This document shows positions 25,673-35,909 of a stretch of DNA of 64,000 bases, in pieces. The stretch covers positions 18,127 through 82,126 of the forward strand of contig VGDP01000011.1 of the NCBI GenBank assembly GCA_016869675.1, in the 5' to 3' direction. Made by a program: the position numbers and the translations under genes. The stretch is from Alphaproteobacteria bacterium (GTDB taxonomy: Bacteria > Pseudomonadota > Alphaproteobacteria > SP197). Position 1 is the first letter of the stretch. Each line of letters opens with the position of its first letter. The notes under the pieces are model-generated. The model did not search any database. It saw only the letters and a program-made list of their open reading frames with translations, and had not been told where the DNA came from.

Positions 25673-27397
25673 TCAGTTGTCGTTCGGCCCGACCAGCAGG
25701 GCGCCCGACAGGGAGTTCACGACCAACCACTCGCCCGTTTGCTGGGCGTAGAGGTTCTGCACCACCAGGCGCAGTCGGGTGGCGCCGACATCGATATCCA
25801 ACGTCAGCCGCCGCGAAGCGCCATCGGGCAGCATCGCGTCACGCGCCGCGAGCGCCAGCGGCACCAGGTCATGCGTCGCGATCGCGGCCCCGGCCTTGGC
25901 TTCCAGGACGCTCTGGCGCAGGGTCAGGGCGATCGTCGTGCCGTCGACGGTTAGGGTCTGCGTGCCGCCTTCATAGAGCGACAATGTTGACGAGTAGTCG
26001 AAGCCGCGGATTTCGGTGGCTTCGTCGGCGCGCGCCCAATACGCGATCGAACCCGGGTCCTCCCATTCGGCGATGTAGCGAACGCCCATGGCGGCCAGCG
26101 CGTCGTTCCACGTTTCCGGGGGTGTGGCGAACCAGGGAAGGACCGCGTCGCGCTTGCCCGTGTCGTAGAGATACGCGATGACCGAGCCGATGCGCGGGGC
26201 GGTTGCCCGGTCGGGCTCGGTGGCCACCGGGGCGACACGACCCTCGACCAGGATCCCGGATTGGGCCAGCAGATCGCGCAGGATGCCGACCTGGCTGCGC
26301 TCCGAGACCGCTATGGCGCCCCACGGCCCGAACGAGCCGAGCAGCATGGCGCCGCACAGAATTGCGGGAAACAGCGCCAGGCGTTGCGCCGGCCACAGCA
26401 GGCCGTGCGCGGTCAGCACCAGCAACCAGAAGGTCAGGAACGCCAGCGTGTAGCGCATCTCGGTAACGCCGTACGCCGCGATGCGCACCCAAACCGCGTA
26501 GGCCAGCACCAGGGCCGGGGCCAGCAGCAGGCGAAAGAGGTTGCGGTGGAACAACCGGACCCAGCTCGCTCCGGTCGTGCGCAGCGGAAACGCCAGATAG
26601 TGGGCGGCCGCCGCTATCACGGCGCAGCCGCCGACCATCGGTGCGATCTCGCCTGACGGCAGCTCGGCCGTGGCGATGATGCGCGCGATGTAGAGGTAGA
26701 GGATGACCAGATAGACGGCGACCACCGGAACCAGCACCCACGTGATCAACAGGGTGACCAAATGACCCGAGTCGTGGCGTTCCGCTGTCGCCATCGGTGG
26801 CGCGAGTGCGAACGCGACCAGGGGCCAGACCAGGGTCAGGCAGATCATCCACACATGACCGTACAGCTCGCCCGGCACGTCCGTGCCAAGCAGCGTGTCC
26901 ATGGCGCCGAAGGCGAGCGTCAGGCCGAGGCCGAGGGCCAGCGCGATCACGAACGCGATCAGCGAACCGATCCACGCGCCCTGGTTGAACGACCAAAAGG
27001 CGTCACCGTCACCGCGCCCGGCGAAGGGCAGGGTCGAGGCGAGCAACACAACGCCTGGCGCCAGCATTAGGGCACCCAAGCTGTTCTCGATCGGCAGGGT
27101 GTAGACGCGGGCGGCCAGCGCGGCCGCCAGGGCGCCGACCAAGGCCAGGTGTTTGATCGTCGAGGCACCGGTGCGCTCGGCCCACAGCCGCCCAGCCACG
27201 GCGACGAACAGAGCGAGCAGGAGCAGGCACAACGCACGACTGACCTCGTCCGACATGGCGAAGGGCACGTGCGTCTGGGTGACCAGCGCCAGCAAGGTGG
27301 CGGCCAGCGCGCACGCGGCGGGCAGCGGAAAGCGTGACGCCACGTGAAGCAGGCCCGCCGGAACAAGCGCCCAGGGCGCACGCGAGGCTTCAGTCAT
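25673..27397 (-). CDS. DUF4153-domain membrane protein
   Basis: 574-residue polytopic membrane protein matching DUF4153: about 12 hydrophobic segments in residues 15-400, followed by a soluble C-terminal region (YDTGKRDAVLPWFATPPETW, then a beta-rich end LTLRQSVLEAKAG and TRLRLVVQNLYAQQTGEWLV). The function of this family is not known. It converges on the dihydropyrimidinase and diverges from the VWA/DnaJ pair. Confidence 0.82.
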   Translation of the reverse strand: MTEASRAPWALVPAGLLHVASRFPLPAACALAATLLALVTQTHVPFAMSDEVSRALCLLLLALFVAVAGRLWAERTGASTIKHLALVGALAAALAARVYTLPIENSLGALMLAPGVVLLASTLPFAGRGDGDAFWSFNQGAWIGSLIAFVIALALGLGLTLAFGAMDTLLGTDVPGELYGHVWMICLTLVWPLVAFALAPPMATAERHDSGHLVTLLITWVLVPVVAVYLVILYLYIARIIATAELPSGEIAPMVGGCAVIAAAAHYLAFPLRTTGASWVRLFHRNLFRLLLAPALVLAYAVWVRIAAYGVTEMRYTLAFLTFWLLVLTAHGLLWPAQRLALFPAILCGAMLLGSFGPWGAIAVSERSQVGILRDLLAQSGILVEGRVAPVATEPDRATAPRIGSVIAYLYDTGKRDAVLPWFATPPETWNDALAAMGVRYIAEWEDPGSIAYWARADEATEIRGFDYSSTLSLYEGGTQTLTVDGTTIALTLRQSVLEAKAGAAIATHDLVPLALAARDAMLPDGASRRLTLDIDVGATRLRLVVQNLYAQQTGEWLVVNSLSGALLVGPNDN

Positions 27398-27521
27398 CGC
27401 ACCATCCTCTCCGGCGCGCCGACGCGCCGCGTTCGATCAGCCGTTGCCCAGACGGGGCGGCGTCGCCACATTACAACCCAGGGTGCCCAACAGGGCCGGG
27501 GCGACGAGGAGCCCGAGCGAC

Positions 27522-28265
27522 GTGACCCAGTCCGACAAGCCGGTTCCCAGTGCCCGGCGTCGCGCCGACGTGGACGCCTTCATCGGCGCCATGGCGCGGC
27601 TGCCCACGCCCAGGGTGACAGGACGTGGCCGGCTGTTGTTCGCCATCGACGCAACCGCCAGCCGGCAGCCGACATGGGACCGCGCCTGCCGACTGCAGGC
27701 CGAGATGTTCCTGGTCGCGCGCGATCTCGGTGGGCTGGAGGTTCAGCTCGCCTACTACCGCAGCTTCGCCGAATTCGAGGTGACCCGCTGGGTCGCCGAG
27801 CCAGAGGCCCTGGTGCGTGCCATGACCGCTGTGCGCTGTCTGGGCGGCGAGACACAGATTTCGCGGATCCTGGCTCACGCCCGGGCCGAACGGGCGCGTG
27901 GGCGGGTCGATGCCATCGTCTTCGTCGGCGATTGCATGGAGGAGGATGCCGACCGTTTGTGCCGTGCGGCCGGCGAGCTGGGCTTGCTCGGGGTCCCGTT
28001 GTTCATCTTCCACGAGGGTGGGGAGACGGTGGCGGCCGCCACGTTTCGCCAGATGGCCAAGGCATCGGGCGGTGCCTACTGCCCGTTCGACGCGGCCAGC
28101 GCCGACCAGTTGCGCGATCTCTTGCGAGCGATCGCCGTCTATGCCGCTGGTGGGCGCGCCGCGCTTGAGTCGCACGCCCGTGGGGCGGCGGGCGCCGCAA
28201 GCACCGTGCTCGCACAGCTCCGCCGGCTCGGTCCGCCGCGCGAAGGATCGCCCGATCGGCGATGA
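27522..28265 (+). CDS. VWA-like domain protein of unknown function
   Basis: About 247 residues from GTG 27522 (an upstream in-frame ATG at 27444 adds 26 doubtful residues). The core [20 protein letters not shown] is a von Willebrand A-like first strand with DATAS in place of DxSx[15 protein letters not shown] supplies the later metal-side strand, and a Rossmann-like alternation runs through [10 protein letters not shown] and [14 protein letters not shown], as in proteins annotated only as VWA-containing in alphaproteobacteria. No export signal is seen. The stop overlaps the DnaJ-like gene (ATGA), so the two are co-translated. Confidence 0.72.
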   Translation: MTQSDKPVPSARRRADVDAFIGAMARLPTPRVTGRGRLLFAIDATASRQPTWDRACRLQAEMFLVARDLGGLEVQLAYYRSFAEFEVTRWVAEPEALVRAMTAVRCLGGETQISRILAHARAERARGRVDAIVFVGDCMEEDADRLCRAAGELGLLGVPLFIFHEGGETVAAATFRQMAKASGGAYCPFDAASADQLRDLLRAIAVYAAGGRAALESHARGAAGAASTVLAQLRRLGPPREGSPDRR

Positions 28266-28957
28266 CATACCTGCTGCTTGGTCTGGGCGTCCTGGTACTC
28301 GCGGTCGCGGTTGCGACTCAGTTCCAGAAAGCGAATCCACGCGCGCTGGCCAAGTGGCTGCGCCGCGCGGGCGCTGCGGCGGCCCTGGCGCTGGCCGTCT
28401 ACCTGATCGTCAGCGGCCGTTTCGCCCACGCGCTGCCGGCTTTGATCGGCGGCGCCCTGCTGCTCGGGCGCCTGCGCGGGTTGGGCCACCGCCTCGGCGG
28501 GGCGTCATCGTCCGGACGGGGCGGGCGGACGTCGGAGGTCGTGACGTCGCATCTGCGCGCCTGGCTCGATCACGACAGCGGCGAGGTCACGGGAACCGTG
28601 CTGCGCGGCGCATTCGCCAGCCGCACGTTGGTTGAGCTACGCGAGGACGACCTGGTCGCGCTTCACGCCGAATGCCTGCGCGAGGACGAGGAAGCGGCCC
28701 GTCTGGTCGAGGCCTATCTCGACCGGGGCCCGTACGGCGCGACGTGGCGCGCGCGACGTGGCGCCCAGGACACGGGCGGCGGGCCCATGACGGCCGAGGA
28801 GGCACGGCGCATTCTGGGAGTCGCGCCCGAGGCGAGCCCCGAGGCGATCCGCGACGCCCATCGCAAGCTGATGATGGCCAACCACCCCGATCGCGGCGGA
28901 TCGGTTTACCTCGCGGCGAAGATCAACCAGGCGCGGGACGTCTTGCTCGGGTCGTAA
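28262..28957 (+). CDS. Membrane-anchored DnaJ-domain protein (DjlC/TIM14-like)
   Basis: 231 residues: N-terminal membrane helix ([19 protein letters not shown]), a second hydrophobic stretch ([17 protein letters not shown]), a middle region ([20 protein letters not shown]) and a C-terminal J domain ([20 protein letters not shown], then [10 protein letters not shown] with the HPD triad). The arrangement is that of bacterial relatives of mitochondrial TIM14/PAM18, which stimulate DnaK at the membrane. It is coupled to the VWA-like gene upstream. Confidence 0.85.
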   Translation: MTYLLLGLGVLVLAVAVATQFQKANPRALAKWLRRAGAAAALALAVYLIVSGRFAHALPALIGGALLLGRLRGLGHRLGGASSSGRGGRTSEVVTSHLRAWLDHDSGEVTGTVLRGAFASRTLVELREDDLVALHAECLREDEEAARLVEAYLDRGPYGATWRARRGAQDTGGGPMTAEEARRILGVAPEASPEAIRDAHRKLMMANHPDRGGSVYLAAKINQARDVLLGS

Positions 28958-29063
28958 CGGTCTGGTCATGGTTCGGCGACACCCTGCGGGACATTTGCTA
29001 TGGTGCGCCCGCGTCGGTCCTGGGTGACGGCGCGGGCCTGGCGGACAGTTTCGGACAGGGGCG

Positions 29064-29930
29064 ATGCAGCGTATTCGCAAGGCGGTGTTCCCGGTGGGCG
29101 GGCTTGGCACGCGGTTCCTGCCGGCGACCAAGGCCATGCCGAAGGAGATGCTGACGGTCGTCGACAAGCCCTTGATTCAGCACGCGGTCGAGGAAGCCCA
29201 GGCCGCCGGGATCGAGCAGTTCATCTTCGTCACGGGGCGCAACAAGTCGCCGATCGAGGATCACTTCGACTACTCCTTCGAACTCGAGCAGATACTGGTC
29301 GAGCGCGAGAAGCTGAAGGAGCTGGCCTCGCTGCGGTCGTGGGTGCCCGGCGTTGGCCGCGTCGCCTACACGCGCCAGCAGCAGGCGAAGGGTCTGGGCC
29401 ACGCCGTGTGGTGCGCTCGTGATCTGGTCGGCGACGAGCCGTTCGCGGTCGTGCTGGCCGACGATCTTGTGCTGTCCGGCACGCCGTGCCTGCGTCAGTT
29501 GATCGACGTGCACGAACGCACCGGCGGCAACGTGGTCGCCATCATGGAGGTGCCGCGTGCCGAGACGTGCCGTTACGGCGTCCTGGCGGTCGGGGATGAC
29601 GATGGGCGGCTCGCAAAGGTGACCAGCTTGGTCGAGAAGCCGGCGCCGGACGAGGCACCCTCGACGCTTTCGATCATCGGACGCTACGTCCTGCTGCCCC
29701 AGGTGTTCGCGCACCTCGAGCGCCAGGCCCCCAGCGCGGGCGACGAGATCCAGCTTACGGATTCGCTCGCACGCATGATTGGCACCGCGCCGTTCCATGG
29801 CCTGCGCTTCGAAGGTACGCGGTTCGATTGTGGCACCAAGATCGGGTTTCTCAAGGCCAACGTCGCGTTCGCCATGACCCGCCCCGAAATCGCCGAGGAG
29901 CTCGGCGATTTCCTGAAGTCGATCGTGTGA
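29064..29930 (+). CDS. galU: UTP--glucose-1-phosphate uridylyltransferase
   Basis: 288-residue nucleotidyltransferase that makes UDP-glucose. Signatures: KAVFPVGGLGTRFLPATKAM with the pyrophosphorylase GxGTRxLPxTK motif, KEMLTVVDKPLIQHAVEEA, EQFIFVTGRNKSPIEDHFD and QAKGLGHAVWCARDLVGDEP. Complete length for GalU. It is followed by ugd and a phosphomannomutase gene, all plus strand, giving a sugar-nucleotide operon for exopolysaccharide, LPS or glycolipid synthesis. Confidence 0.96.
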   Translation: MQRIRKAVFPVGGLGTRFLPATKAMPKEMLTVVDKPLIQHAVEEAQAAGIEQFIFVTGRNKSPIEDHFDYSFELEQILVEREKLKELASLRSWVPGVGRVAYTRQQQAKGLGHAVWCARDLVGDEPFAVVLADDLVLSGTPCLRQLIDVHERTGGNVVAIMEVPRAETCRYGVLAVGDDDGRLAKVTSLVEKPAPDEAPSTLSIIGRYVLLPQVFAHLERQAPSAGDEIQLTDSLARMIGTAPFHGLRFEGTRFDCGTKIGFLKANVAFAMTRPEIAEELGDFLKSIV

Positions 29931-29949
29931 AGGGCGTCGAGGGCACGGC

Positions 29950-31293
29950 ATGCGCATCGCCATCGTAGGCACCGGCTACGTCGGCCTGGTTTCCGGGGCT
30001 TGCTTCTCGGAGTTCGGCGTCGATGTCGTGTGTCTCGACACCGACCAGCACAAGATCGATGCCTTGCGCGCCGGCCGCATTCCGATCTTCGAGCCCGGCC
30101 TCGAGGACCTAGTCGCGCGCAACACCGCGGCGGGACGCCTTCGTTTCTCGACCAGCACGGCCGATGCCGTTCCAGGCGCGGATGCCGTGTTCATCGCCGT
30201 GGGCACACCCAGCCGGCGCGGCGATGGCCACGCCGACGTGTCCTACGTGCTGGCGGCGGCGCGCGACGTCGCCCAGGTGCTCGACGGGCCCTCGGTCATC
30301 GTCACCAAGTCGACCGTGCCGGTGGGGACCGGCAGCGAGGTCGAGGCGATCGTGCGGGCTTTGCGCCCCGGACTCGACATCGACGTCGCGTCGAACCCCG
30401 AGTTCCTGCGCGAAGGCGCGGCGATCAACGACTTTATGCGCCCGGATCGCGTCGTCATCGGCACGTCCTCGGCGCGCGCGCGGGACGTGCTGAAGGTGCT
30501 CTACCGGCCTTTGTTCCTGATCGAGACGCCATTCGTCTTCACCGACCGCGAGACCGCCGAGCTGATTAAGTACGCTTCGAACGGCTTCCTGGCCACGAAG
30601 ATCACCTTCATCAACGAGATCGCCGACCTGTGCGAACGGGTCGGCGCGGACGTGCACGACGTCGCGCGCGGTATCGGGCTCGATGGCCGCATCGGTCGCA
30701 AGTTCCTCCACCCCGGGCCGGGCTACGGCGGCAGCTGCTTCCCGAAGGACACCCGCGCGCTGGTCGAGACGGCGCATCAGCACGGCACGCCCCTGCGCAT
30801 CGTCGAGGCGGTGATCGACGTCAACGATCGGCGCAAGCACGCCATGGCCCAGCGCGTAGTCGACGCGTGCGGCGGCTCGGTCCGCGGCAAGACCGTCGCC
30901 GTGCTCGGGCTGACGTTCAAGCCCAACACCGACGACATGCGCGAGGCTCCTAGCCTGGCGATCGTACCGGACCTGCAGGCGGCGGGGGCGACGGTGCGCG
31001 CCTTCGATCCCGAAGGCATGGCCGAGGCGCGCAAGGTACTCGCGGGCGTCACCTACTGCTCCGACGCCTACGACGCGATGCAGGGCGCCGATTGCCTAGT
31101 CATCGTCACCGAATGGAACGAGTTCCGCAGTCTGGATCTGGCGCGGGCCCGGTCGCTGCTGCGCGCGCCCGTCTTTGTCGACCTGCGCAATGTGTACGAC
31201 CCGGCGACCTTGCGCGCCGCCGGTTTCCACTATGTCGGAATTGGCCGTGGCAAGGGTCTTGCCGAGGATTCGAAGCAGGAGGCGACGTCGTGA
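29950..31293 (+). CDS. ugd: UDP-glucose 6-dehydrogenase
   Basis: 447-residue enzyme that oxidises UDP-glucose (the GalU product) to UDP-glucuronate using two NAD+. The Rossmann start MRIAIVGTGYVGLVSGACF, the SNPEFLREGAAINDF loop and the catalytic Cys263 in GPGYGGSCFPKDT are intact. The C-terminal KTVAVLGLTFKPNTDDMREA domain is complete. Its TGA overlaps the GTG start of the phosphomannomutase gene, so the two are translationally coupled. Confidence 0.96.
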   Translation: MRIAIVGTGYVGLVSGACFSEFGVDVVCLDTDQHKIDALRAGRIPIFEPGLEDLVARNTAAGRLRFSTSTADAVPGADAVFIAVGTPSRRGDGHADVSYVLAAARDVAQVLDGPSVIVTKSTVPVGTGSEVEAIVRALRPGLDIDVASNPEFLREGAAINDFMRPDRVVIGTSSARARDVLKVLYRPLFLIETPFVFTDRETAELIKYASNGFLATKITFINEIADLCERVGADVHDVARGIGLDGRIGRKFLHPGPGYGGSCFPKDTRALVETAHQHGTPLRIVEAVIDVNDRRKHAMAQRVVDACGGSVRGKTVAVLGLTFKPNTDDMREAPSLAIVPDLQAAGATVRAFDPEGMAEARKVLAGVTYCSDAYDAMQGADCLVIVTEWNEFRSLDLARARSLLRAPVFVDLRNVYDPATLRAAGFHYVGIGRGKGLAEDSKQEATS

Positions 31294-32675
31294 GCGGGCA
31301 CGCGTTTCATCGCTCGATCCTGCGCGAGTACGACATCCGAGGTGTGGTCGGGCAGACGCTGTTCCCGAAGGATTCGGGCGCGATCGGCCGCGCCTATGGC
31401 ACGATCGCGCGCCGCGCCGGCGCGGCCGGCCCCGTGTGCGTCGGGCGGGACGGTCGGCTTAGTTCGCCCGAACTGCACGGGGCGCTGGTCGAGGGCTTGC
31501 GGGCCAGCGGCGTCGACGTGATCGATGTCGGGTTCGGGCCGACGCCGATGCTGTACTTCGCGGTCTACGAGACGGGCGCGGCGGGCGGCGTGATGGTGAC
31601 CGGCTCGCACAACCCGCCCGAGCACAACGGCTTCAAGATGATGCTCGGCCACGAATCCTTCTTCGGCGACCGCATCCGTGAACTGGGCGCCGTCGCGGCC
31701 GCGGGCGACTTCACGTCAGGCCGAGGCGGGCTGACGTCGCGTTCGGTCATGGGCGCCTACGTCGTGCGCTTGGCACAGGAGTACCCAGCGAGCGCGCGCG
31801 GTCTAGCGGTCGGCTGGGACGCCGGCAACGGCGCCATGGGCGAGGCCATGGCGGCACTGACCGCCCGCCTGCCCGGACGCCACGTGCTGCTGAACGCCAC
31901 CATCGACGGTCGCTTCCCGAGCCATCACCCCGATCCGACGGTGCCCGAGAACTTGGCGGAGTTGATCGCGGCCGTGCGCCGCGACCGACTCGATTTGGGC
32001 ATCGCCTTCGACGGCGACGGCGACCGCATCGGGGTGGTCGATGGCGAAGGCACCATTCTGTGGGGCGATCAACTCCTGGCGCTGCTCGCGCGCGACGTGC
32101 TGGCGCGGCACCCGGGTGCGACCATCATCGCCGACGTCAAGGCGAGCCAGACCCTGTTCGACGAGGTGGCGCGGCTGGGCGGTCGGCCGCTCATGTGGCG
32201 GACCGGTCATTCCCTGATCAAGTCCAAAATGGCCGAGACCAGGGCGCCGCTCGCCGGCGAGATGAGCGGCCACATCTTCTTCGCCGACGGCTATTACGGT
32301 TTCGACGACGCGTTGTTCGCGGCCGTGCGCCTGCTGCGCACCGTCATCGCCGAAGGGACTTCGCTCAGCGATCTGCGCCGATCGCTGCCCACGGCGGTCA
32401 ACACGCCCGAACTGCGCTTCGAGTGTGGCGAGGAACGCAAGTTCACCCTGGTCGACGAGGTCGCCAGGCGCCTGGCCGCGCGCGGCGCCGACGTGATCAC
32501 GGTCGATGGGGTTCGGGTACGCACGGCGGACGGCTGGTGGCTGCTGCGTGCCTCAAACACCCAGGCCATCGTCGTTGCGCGGTGCGAGGCATTCGACACG
32601 GCGGCCCTGGACCGGGTGAAGGCGGCCCTGGCCGCGGAACTCGAGGCGAGCGGCTTCCCGGTGGGCGATTTCTAG
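31290..32675 (+). CDS. Phosphomannomutase/phosphoglucomutase
   Basis: 461-residue alpha-D-phosphohexomutase of the AlgC type. The phosphoserine loop is TGSHNPPEHNG with Ser106. The metal loop IAFDGDGDRIGVVD, the sugar-binding GEMSGHIFFADGYYGFDDAL and the C-terminal phosphate-binding RASNTQAIVVARCEA are all present. It starts at GTG 31290 with GCAGGAGG upstream, overlapping the ugd stop. It would interconvert Glc-6-P/Glc-1-P (feeding GalU) and Man-6-P/Man-1-P. Confidence 0.94.
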   Translation: MSGHAFHRSILREYDIRGVVGQTLFPKDSGAIGRAYGTIARRAGAAGPVCVGRDGRLSSPELHGALVEGLRASGVDVIDVGFGPTPMLYFAVYETGAAGGVMVTGSHNPPEHNGFKMMLGHESFFGDRIRELGAVAAAGDFTSGRGGLTSRSVMGAYVVRLAQEYPASARGLAVGWDAGNGAMGEAMAALTARLPGRHVLLNATIDGRFPSHHPDPTVPENLAELIAAVRRDRLDLGIAFDGDGDRIGVVDGEGTILWGDQLLALLARDVLARHPGATIIADVKASQTLFDEVARLGGRPLMWRTGHSLIKSKMAETRAPLAGEMSGHIFFADGYYGFDDALFAAVRLLRTVIAEGTSLSDLRRSLPTAVNTPELRFECGEERKFTLVDEVARRLAARGADVITVDGVRVRTADGWWLLRASNTQAIVVARCEAFDTAALDRVKAALAAELEASGFPVGDF

Positions 32676-32714
32676 GCCCGCCGCGGGCCCGTGCGGCACG
32701 TGCCGTCCGGAACC

Positions 32715-32730
32715 TTGAGCGTTTGTTAAC
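32715..32730 (+). promoter_or_regulatory. CtrA-like site upstream of the GGDEF/EAL gene
   Basis: TTGA-N7-TTAAC, one mismatch from the CtrA consensus TTAA-N7-TTAAC, 61 bases before the start codon at 32791. TTAA is rare in this GC-rich sequence. A similar site precedes the other c-di-GMP gene in the window (62065-62080). Confidence 0.4.
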
Positions 32731-32790
32731 CGAGCGCTCCCCATCCTGGGGGCCGCGATAGCGCCACGTCGTCGCGGCAGGAGCGCGGAC

Positions 32791-34483
32791 ATGCTCGGGC
32801 TTGGAAAGCAGAACAGGGTCGCCAAGGATGAACGCGATCGTTTCGTCGGGTTCGCGTTCGCTGCCGCCGACACTCTTATCGAACTGGACCACGACCGGCG
32901 CGTGCGCGAGGTCATGGGAGTCGCGCCGTACGGCAAGGCACAGGATCTGTTGGGCCGTGACTTCATCGACCTGCTGCGTGAAGGGGATCGCGCGGTCGCC
33001 GCCGCCGCCCTGGTCGCCGCCAAGCGCGGTGATCGCGTCCGCCCCCTTCCGGATTGCCTTCGCCGATGGCAACGGACCCAGCGTGGCGCTGACCCTATCG
33101 GGCTGGTGTTTGCCGGACCTCGGTGGTCGGTATTTCCTCGCGTTGCGCGACGACAACGGGCCCGTCGCCGAGCCAGACCAGGCTTCGGACGCGGAGACCG
33201 GACTGCCGACTGGCGCTGGCTTCCGCGGCGCGGTGGCGCAGGCGCTGGCAAGGGGCGGCACGACCGGTACCATGACGCTCGTCGATCTCGACGGGTTGAA
33301 CGCCGTCTGCGACCGCCTTGAGGCGGAAGAGACCGTGGTCCTCATGGAGCGCATCGGAACCACGCTCCGCTCGTCGGCGATCGATGGTTCCCTTGTCGGG
33401 CGCACCAGCGAGCAAGGCTTCGGCTTGGTTCACGACGCAAGCCTCGACGCGGATCACCTTGCGCAGGCCCTGGGTGAACTGATCCTTGCCGCCGACCCGA
33501 GCGCCGAAGGCGTGCGCGTTCGCCGCGGCTCGGTTGTCCTGGACGGTGGCGCCGTGACCAGCGAGGAAGCCGAGGAGGCGGTGCTCTACGCCATTCGCAA
33601 GTTTGGCGAATCGAAGCACGGCACCGTCCAGCTCGGAACCATGTCCGAATGCTGCGCGTCCATGGCGCGCGAGCATGTGCAGCGCCTCGCACGGTTCAAG
33701 CGAACGGTCTCCAGCGACGAGTTCAGCACTGTCGTGCAGCCGATCGTCGAGATCAGCACGGGCGCCATCAAGCACTTCGAGCTGCTGAGCCGGTTCGGCC
33801 GCGCGGACGAAGGCTCGCCTCAGACGGTGATCGCCTTCGCCGAGGACGTTGGTGTGATCTGCGACTTCGACCTGCGCGTCATCGCGCGGTCATTGCTCGC
33901 GATCGACGAGGCCGATCAGGCCGGCAGTCGGCAATTGAACCTGGCCGTGAACCTGTCGATGTGCTCGGTCGAGCACCTTGACTTTATCGAGGCTGTCGAC
34001 CAGCTTTTCGCCGGACGACCGGAGACACGGTCTCACATCATCTTCGAGATCACCGAGACGGCCCGCATCGAAGATACGCGGGCCGCCAACAATGCCGTCC
34101 AGGCCTTGCGCCGCGCGGGCCACAAGGTCTGCCTCGATGACTTCGGCGCCGCCGCGTCGTCGTTCCAGTACCTCAAGGCCCTCGAGGTCGATGCCATCAA
34201 GATTGATGGCGCGTATGTGACGCGGGCGCTCGGCAGTCGCGGCAACCGCGCGTTCCTTAAGGCCATGGTGGGGTTCTGCCTCGAGATGGACGTGGAGGTG
34301 GTCGGCGAGATGGTCGAGGACGAGAACACCGCGCGCTTCCTCGACAACTGCGGCATCCGCTGTGGCCAGGGGTTCTACTTCGGCCGCCCGCAATCACTCG
34401 GCACGTACCTCGCGCGGGCGAGGGGCGTGTCCCTTCGTAAGGCCGTCCATCGTCAAAGCCGACGTATCCTCACGGTCGACTAA
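32791..34483 (+). pseudogene. GGDEF/EAL c-di-GMP protein, frameshifted
   Basis: ATG 32791 begins MLGLGKQNRVAKDERDRFVG, a PAS-like N-terminal domain (IELDHDRRVREVMGVAPYG). At the run CCCCC near 33045 the frame slips; with one C fewer the protein reads GDRVRPFRIAFADGNGPS and continues in the second frame. That frame holds a degenerate GGDEF domain (TGLPTGAGF, RTSEQGFGLVHD in place of GGDEF) and a near-complete EAL domain (FELLSRFGRADEG, VNLSMCSVEHLD, FEITETARIED, DDFGAAASSFQYLK, GEMVEDENTARFL). EAL is replaced by ELL, so phosphodiesterase activity is doubtful even without the shift. The shift sits in a homopolymer and may be a sequencing error. Confidence 0.82.
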
Positions 34484-34500
34484 GAAGCGCCTGGGTCGCG

Positions 34501-35124
34501 CTACATGCCGGTCGCGACCGCGACCTCGTGGGTGCCATCCCAGATCATCTGCCCCGCGACGTACGCCACGATCAGCAGGCCGACATAAGCGATCCAGTGA
34601 TGGCGTATCAGGAGCCGCGCGATGTAGTTGGCGGCGACGGCCATGAGCGCGATCGACAGAGCCAGGCCGAACACCAGGATCCACACGTGATCGCGGGCGG
34701 CGCCCGCGACCGCGAGCACGTTGTCGAGCGACATGGACACGTCGGCGACCACGATCATCGTCAGGGCCTGGCGGAATGTCTTGATGGGCCGAGGCTGCGC
34801 CGCGCCCGACGTCTCGGTGTCCGACAGCGTGTGGGAACCCGCGCGCAACTCGCGCCACATCTTCCAGCACACCCAAAGCAACAGCAGGCCGCCGGCCAGG
34901 GTCAGTCCGACGATCTGGAGTAGCTGCACCGTGACGGCCGCGAAGGTGATGCGCAGAAGCGTCGCGGCGATAATGCCGATGGCGATCGCCCGGCGCCGGA
35001 GCTCGACTGGCAAGCCCGCGGCGGCCAAGCCGATGATGATGGCGTTGTCGCCCGACATGACGATGTCGATAGCGACGATGCTCAGGAACGCTTGAATCTC
35101 TTGCGGTGAGAAGAAGTCGAACAA
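34501..35124 (-). CDS. TerC family membrane protein (YjbE subgroup)
   Basis: 207-residue integral membrane protein with about seven helices. The two acidic motifs IDIVMSGDNAI and ADVSMSLDNVLA are the TerC/YjbE signature, and these proteins act in metal (Mn2+) export or loading of exported enzymes. There is no recognisable yybP-ykoY riboswitch upstream. Instead a perfect CRP-type palindrome is centred about 115 bp ahead of the start. The gene converges on the GGDEF/EAL gene, 17 bases apart. Confidence 0.88.
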   Translation of the reverse strand: MFDFFSPQEIQAFLSIVAIDIVMSGDNAIIIGLAAAGLPVELRRRAIAIGIIAATLLRITFAAVTVQLLQIVGLTLAGGLLLLWVCWKMWRELRAGSHTLSDTETSGAAQPRPIKTFRQALTMIVVADVSMSLDNVLAVAGAARDHVWILVFGLALSIALMAVAANYIARLLIRHHWIAYVGLLIVAYVAGQMIWDGTHEVAVATGM

Positions 35125-35230
35125 GGCGGCAACCCCGGCGGCGGTCGAACCATATAGGGGCCGCGCGCGGGCCGGGCAAGCTCCGATGGACGCGATCTGC
35201 GGGCCGGCCGCACGCGCCGAAGTCCCCCCC

Positions 35231-35246
35231 TGTGATGGCCATCACA
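35231..35246. promoter_or_regulatory. Perfect CRP-type palindrome TGTGATGGCCATCACA
   Basis: A fully symmetric 16-mer that matches TGTGA-N6-TCACA exactly. It lies upstream of terC (minus strand), with the same distance to the start codon (about 115 bp to centre) as the site before the MBL hydrolase gene. On the plus side the next frame is the CpaF-like remnant. Confidence 0.68.
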
Positions 35247-35369
35247 TGGTGCCCCAAGGCCTATGTGTGGGACCGTCGGGTACCGAGGCCGTTGGCATGA
35301 TTAATGAAAGATGGACGTCAAACTCGTCCCGTCGATCCACGCAGGCGAGGCGACGCGGGGAAGCCAACG

Positions 35370-35783
35370 ATGGTCGCACGTCAAGACCCACCGGGGGGCC
35401 CTAAGCCTCATGTGGTTACGCCCGCCTTTGGGCGCCACGCGCGGTCGTCCTTGGGACTTGGTATCACGGACTCGGCGGGGGACCCCGGTCCAGACCCGGC
35501 GGCGCTGCGCGTCGTCCCGCTGTCCCTGCCTTCGACGGGTGGGCGAAACGAACGGCGCGAATCGCCCTTGCTGATGAATGTTCCGCCGGCGCTGGACAAG
35601 CGTCTCGAGGCGCCGCGACGCGAGATTCATCGGCGTCTGGCGGACGTCATCACGAACGACCTGACGTCCATGCCGAAGATGGAGCTCGAGGCCGAGATCG
35701 CGACGGTCACCTCGGAGCTGGCGCGACAACTCAACCTCGAGCTGAACGCCACCGAGGAAAACCGCCTGCGCCCGAGGCCGTGA
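35370..35783 (+). pseudogene. Possible N-terminal remnant of a CpaF/TadA-type secretion ATPase
   Basis: A 137-codon frame. The last 65 residues (LEAPRREIHRRLADVITNDL, then MELEAEIATVTSELARQLNL and ELNATEENRL) resemble the helical N-terminal domain of CpaF-family ATPases, in which IHRRL, a DL segment and LxLxxxExxRL recur. The ATPase core is absent and the frame stops before an IS3 end at 35910. The first 70 residues are low-complexity and may not be coding. The match is by pattern only, so another helical protein is possible. Confidence 0.35.
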
Positions 35784-35909
35784 TCGCGGCCGTCTCGACA
35801 GCCGCGTGGAAGAGCGCTTCGACGGCCGCGATCTCGACGGTCTTGGCCAACGGGCAGGTTCTAAACTAACTTAAGGAGTGGTTCCGTCCTCGGGGGCTGG
35901 TTATCGCAG

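Noticed and set aside
28991..29004. Promoter for galU (TTGCTATGGT)
   Set aside because: A fair -10 (TATGGT) is present but no -35 at proper spacing, so I left it out of the annotation.
35125..35230. Possible yybP-ykoY manganese riboswitch before terC
   Set aside because: The conserved core of that riboswitch is not visible in the leader on the minus strand; only the CRP-type palindrome stands out.
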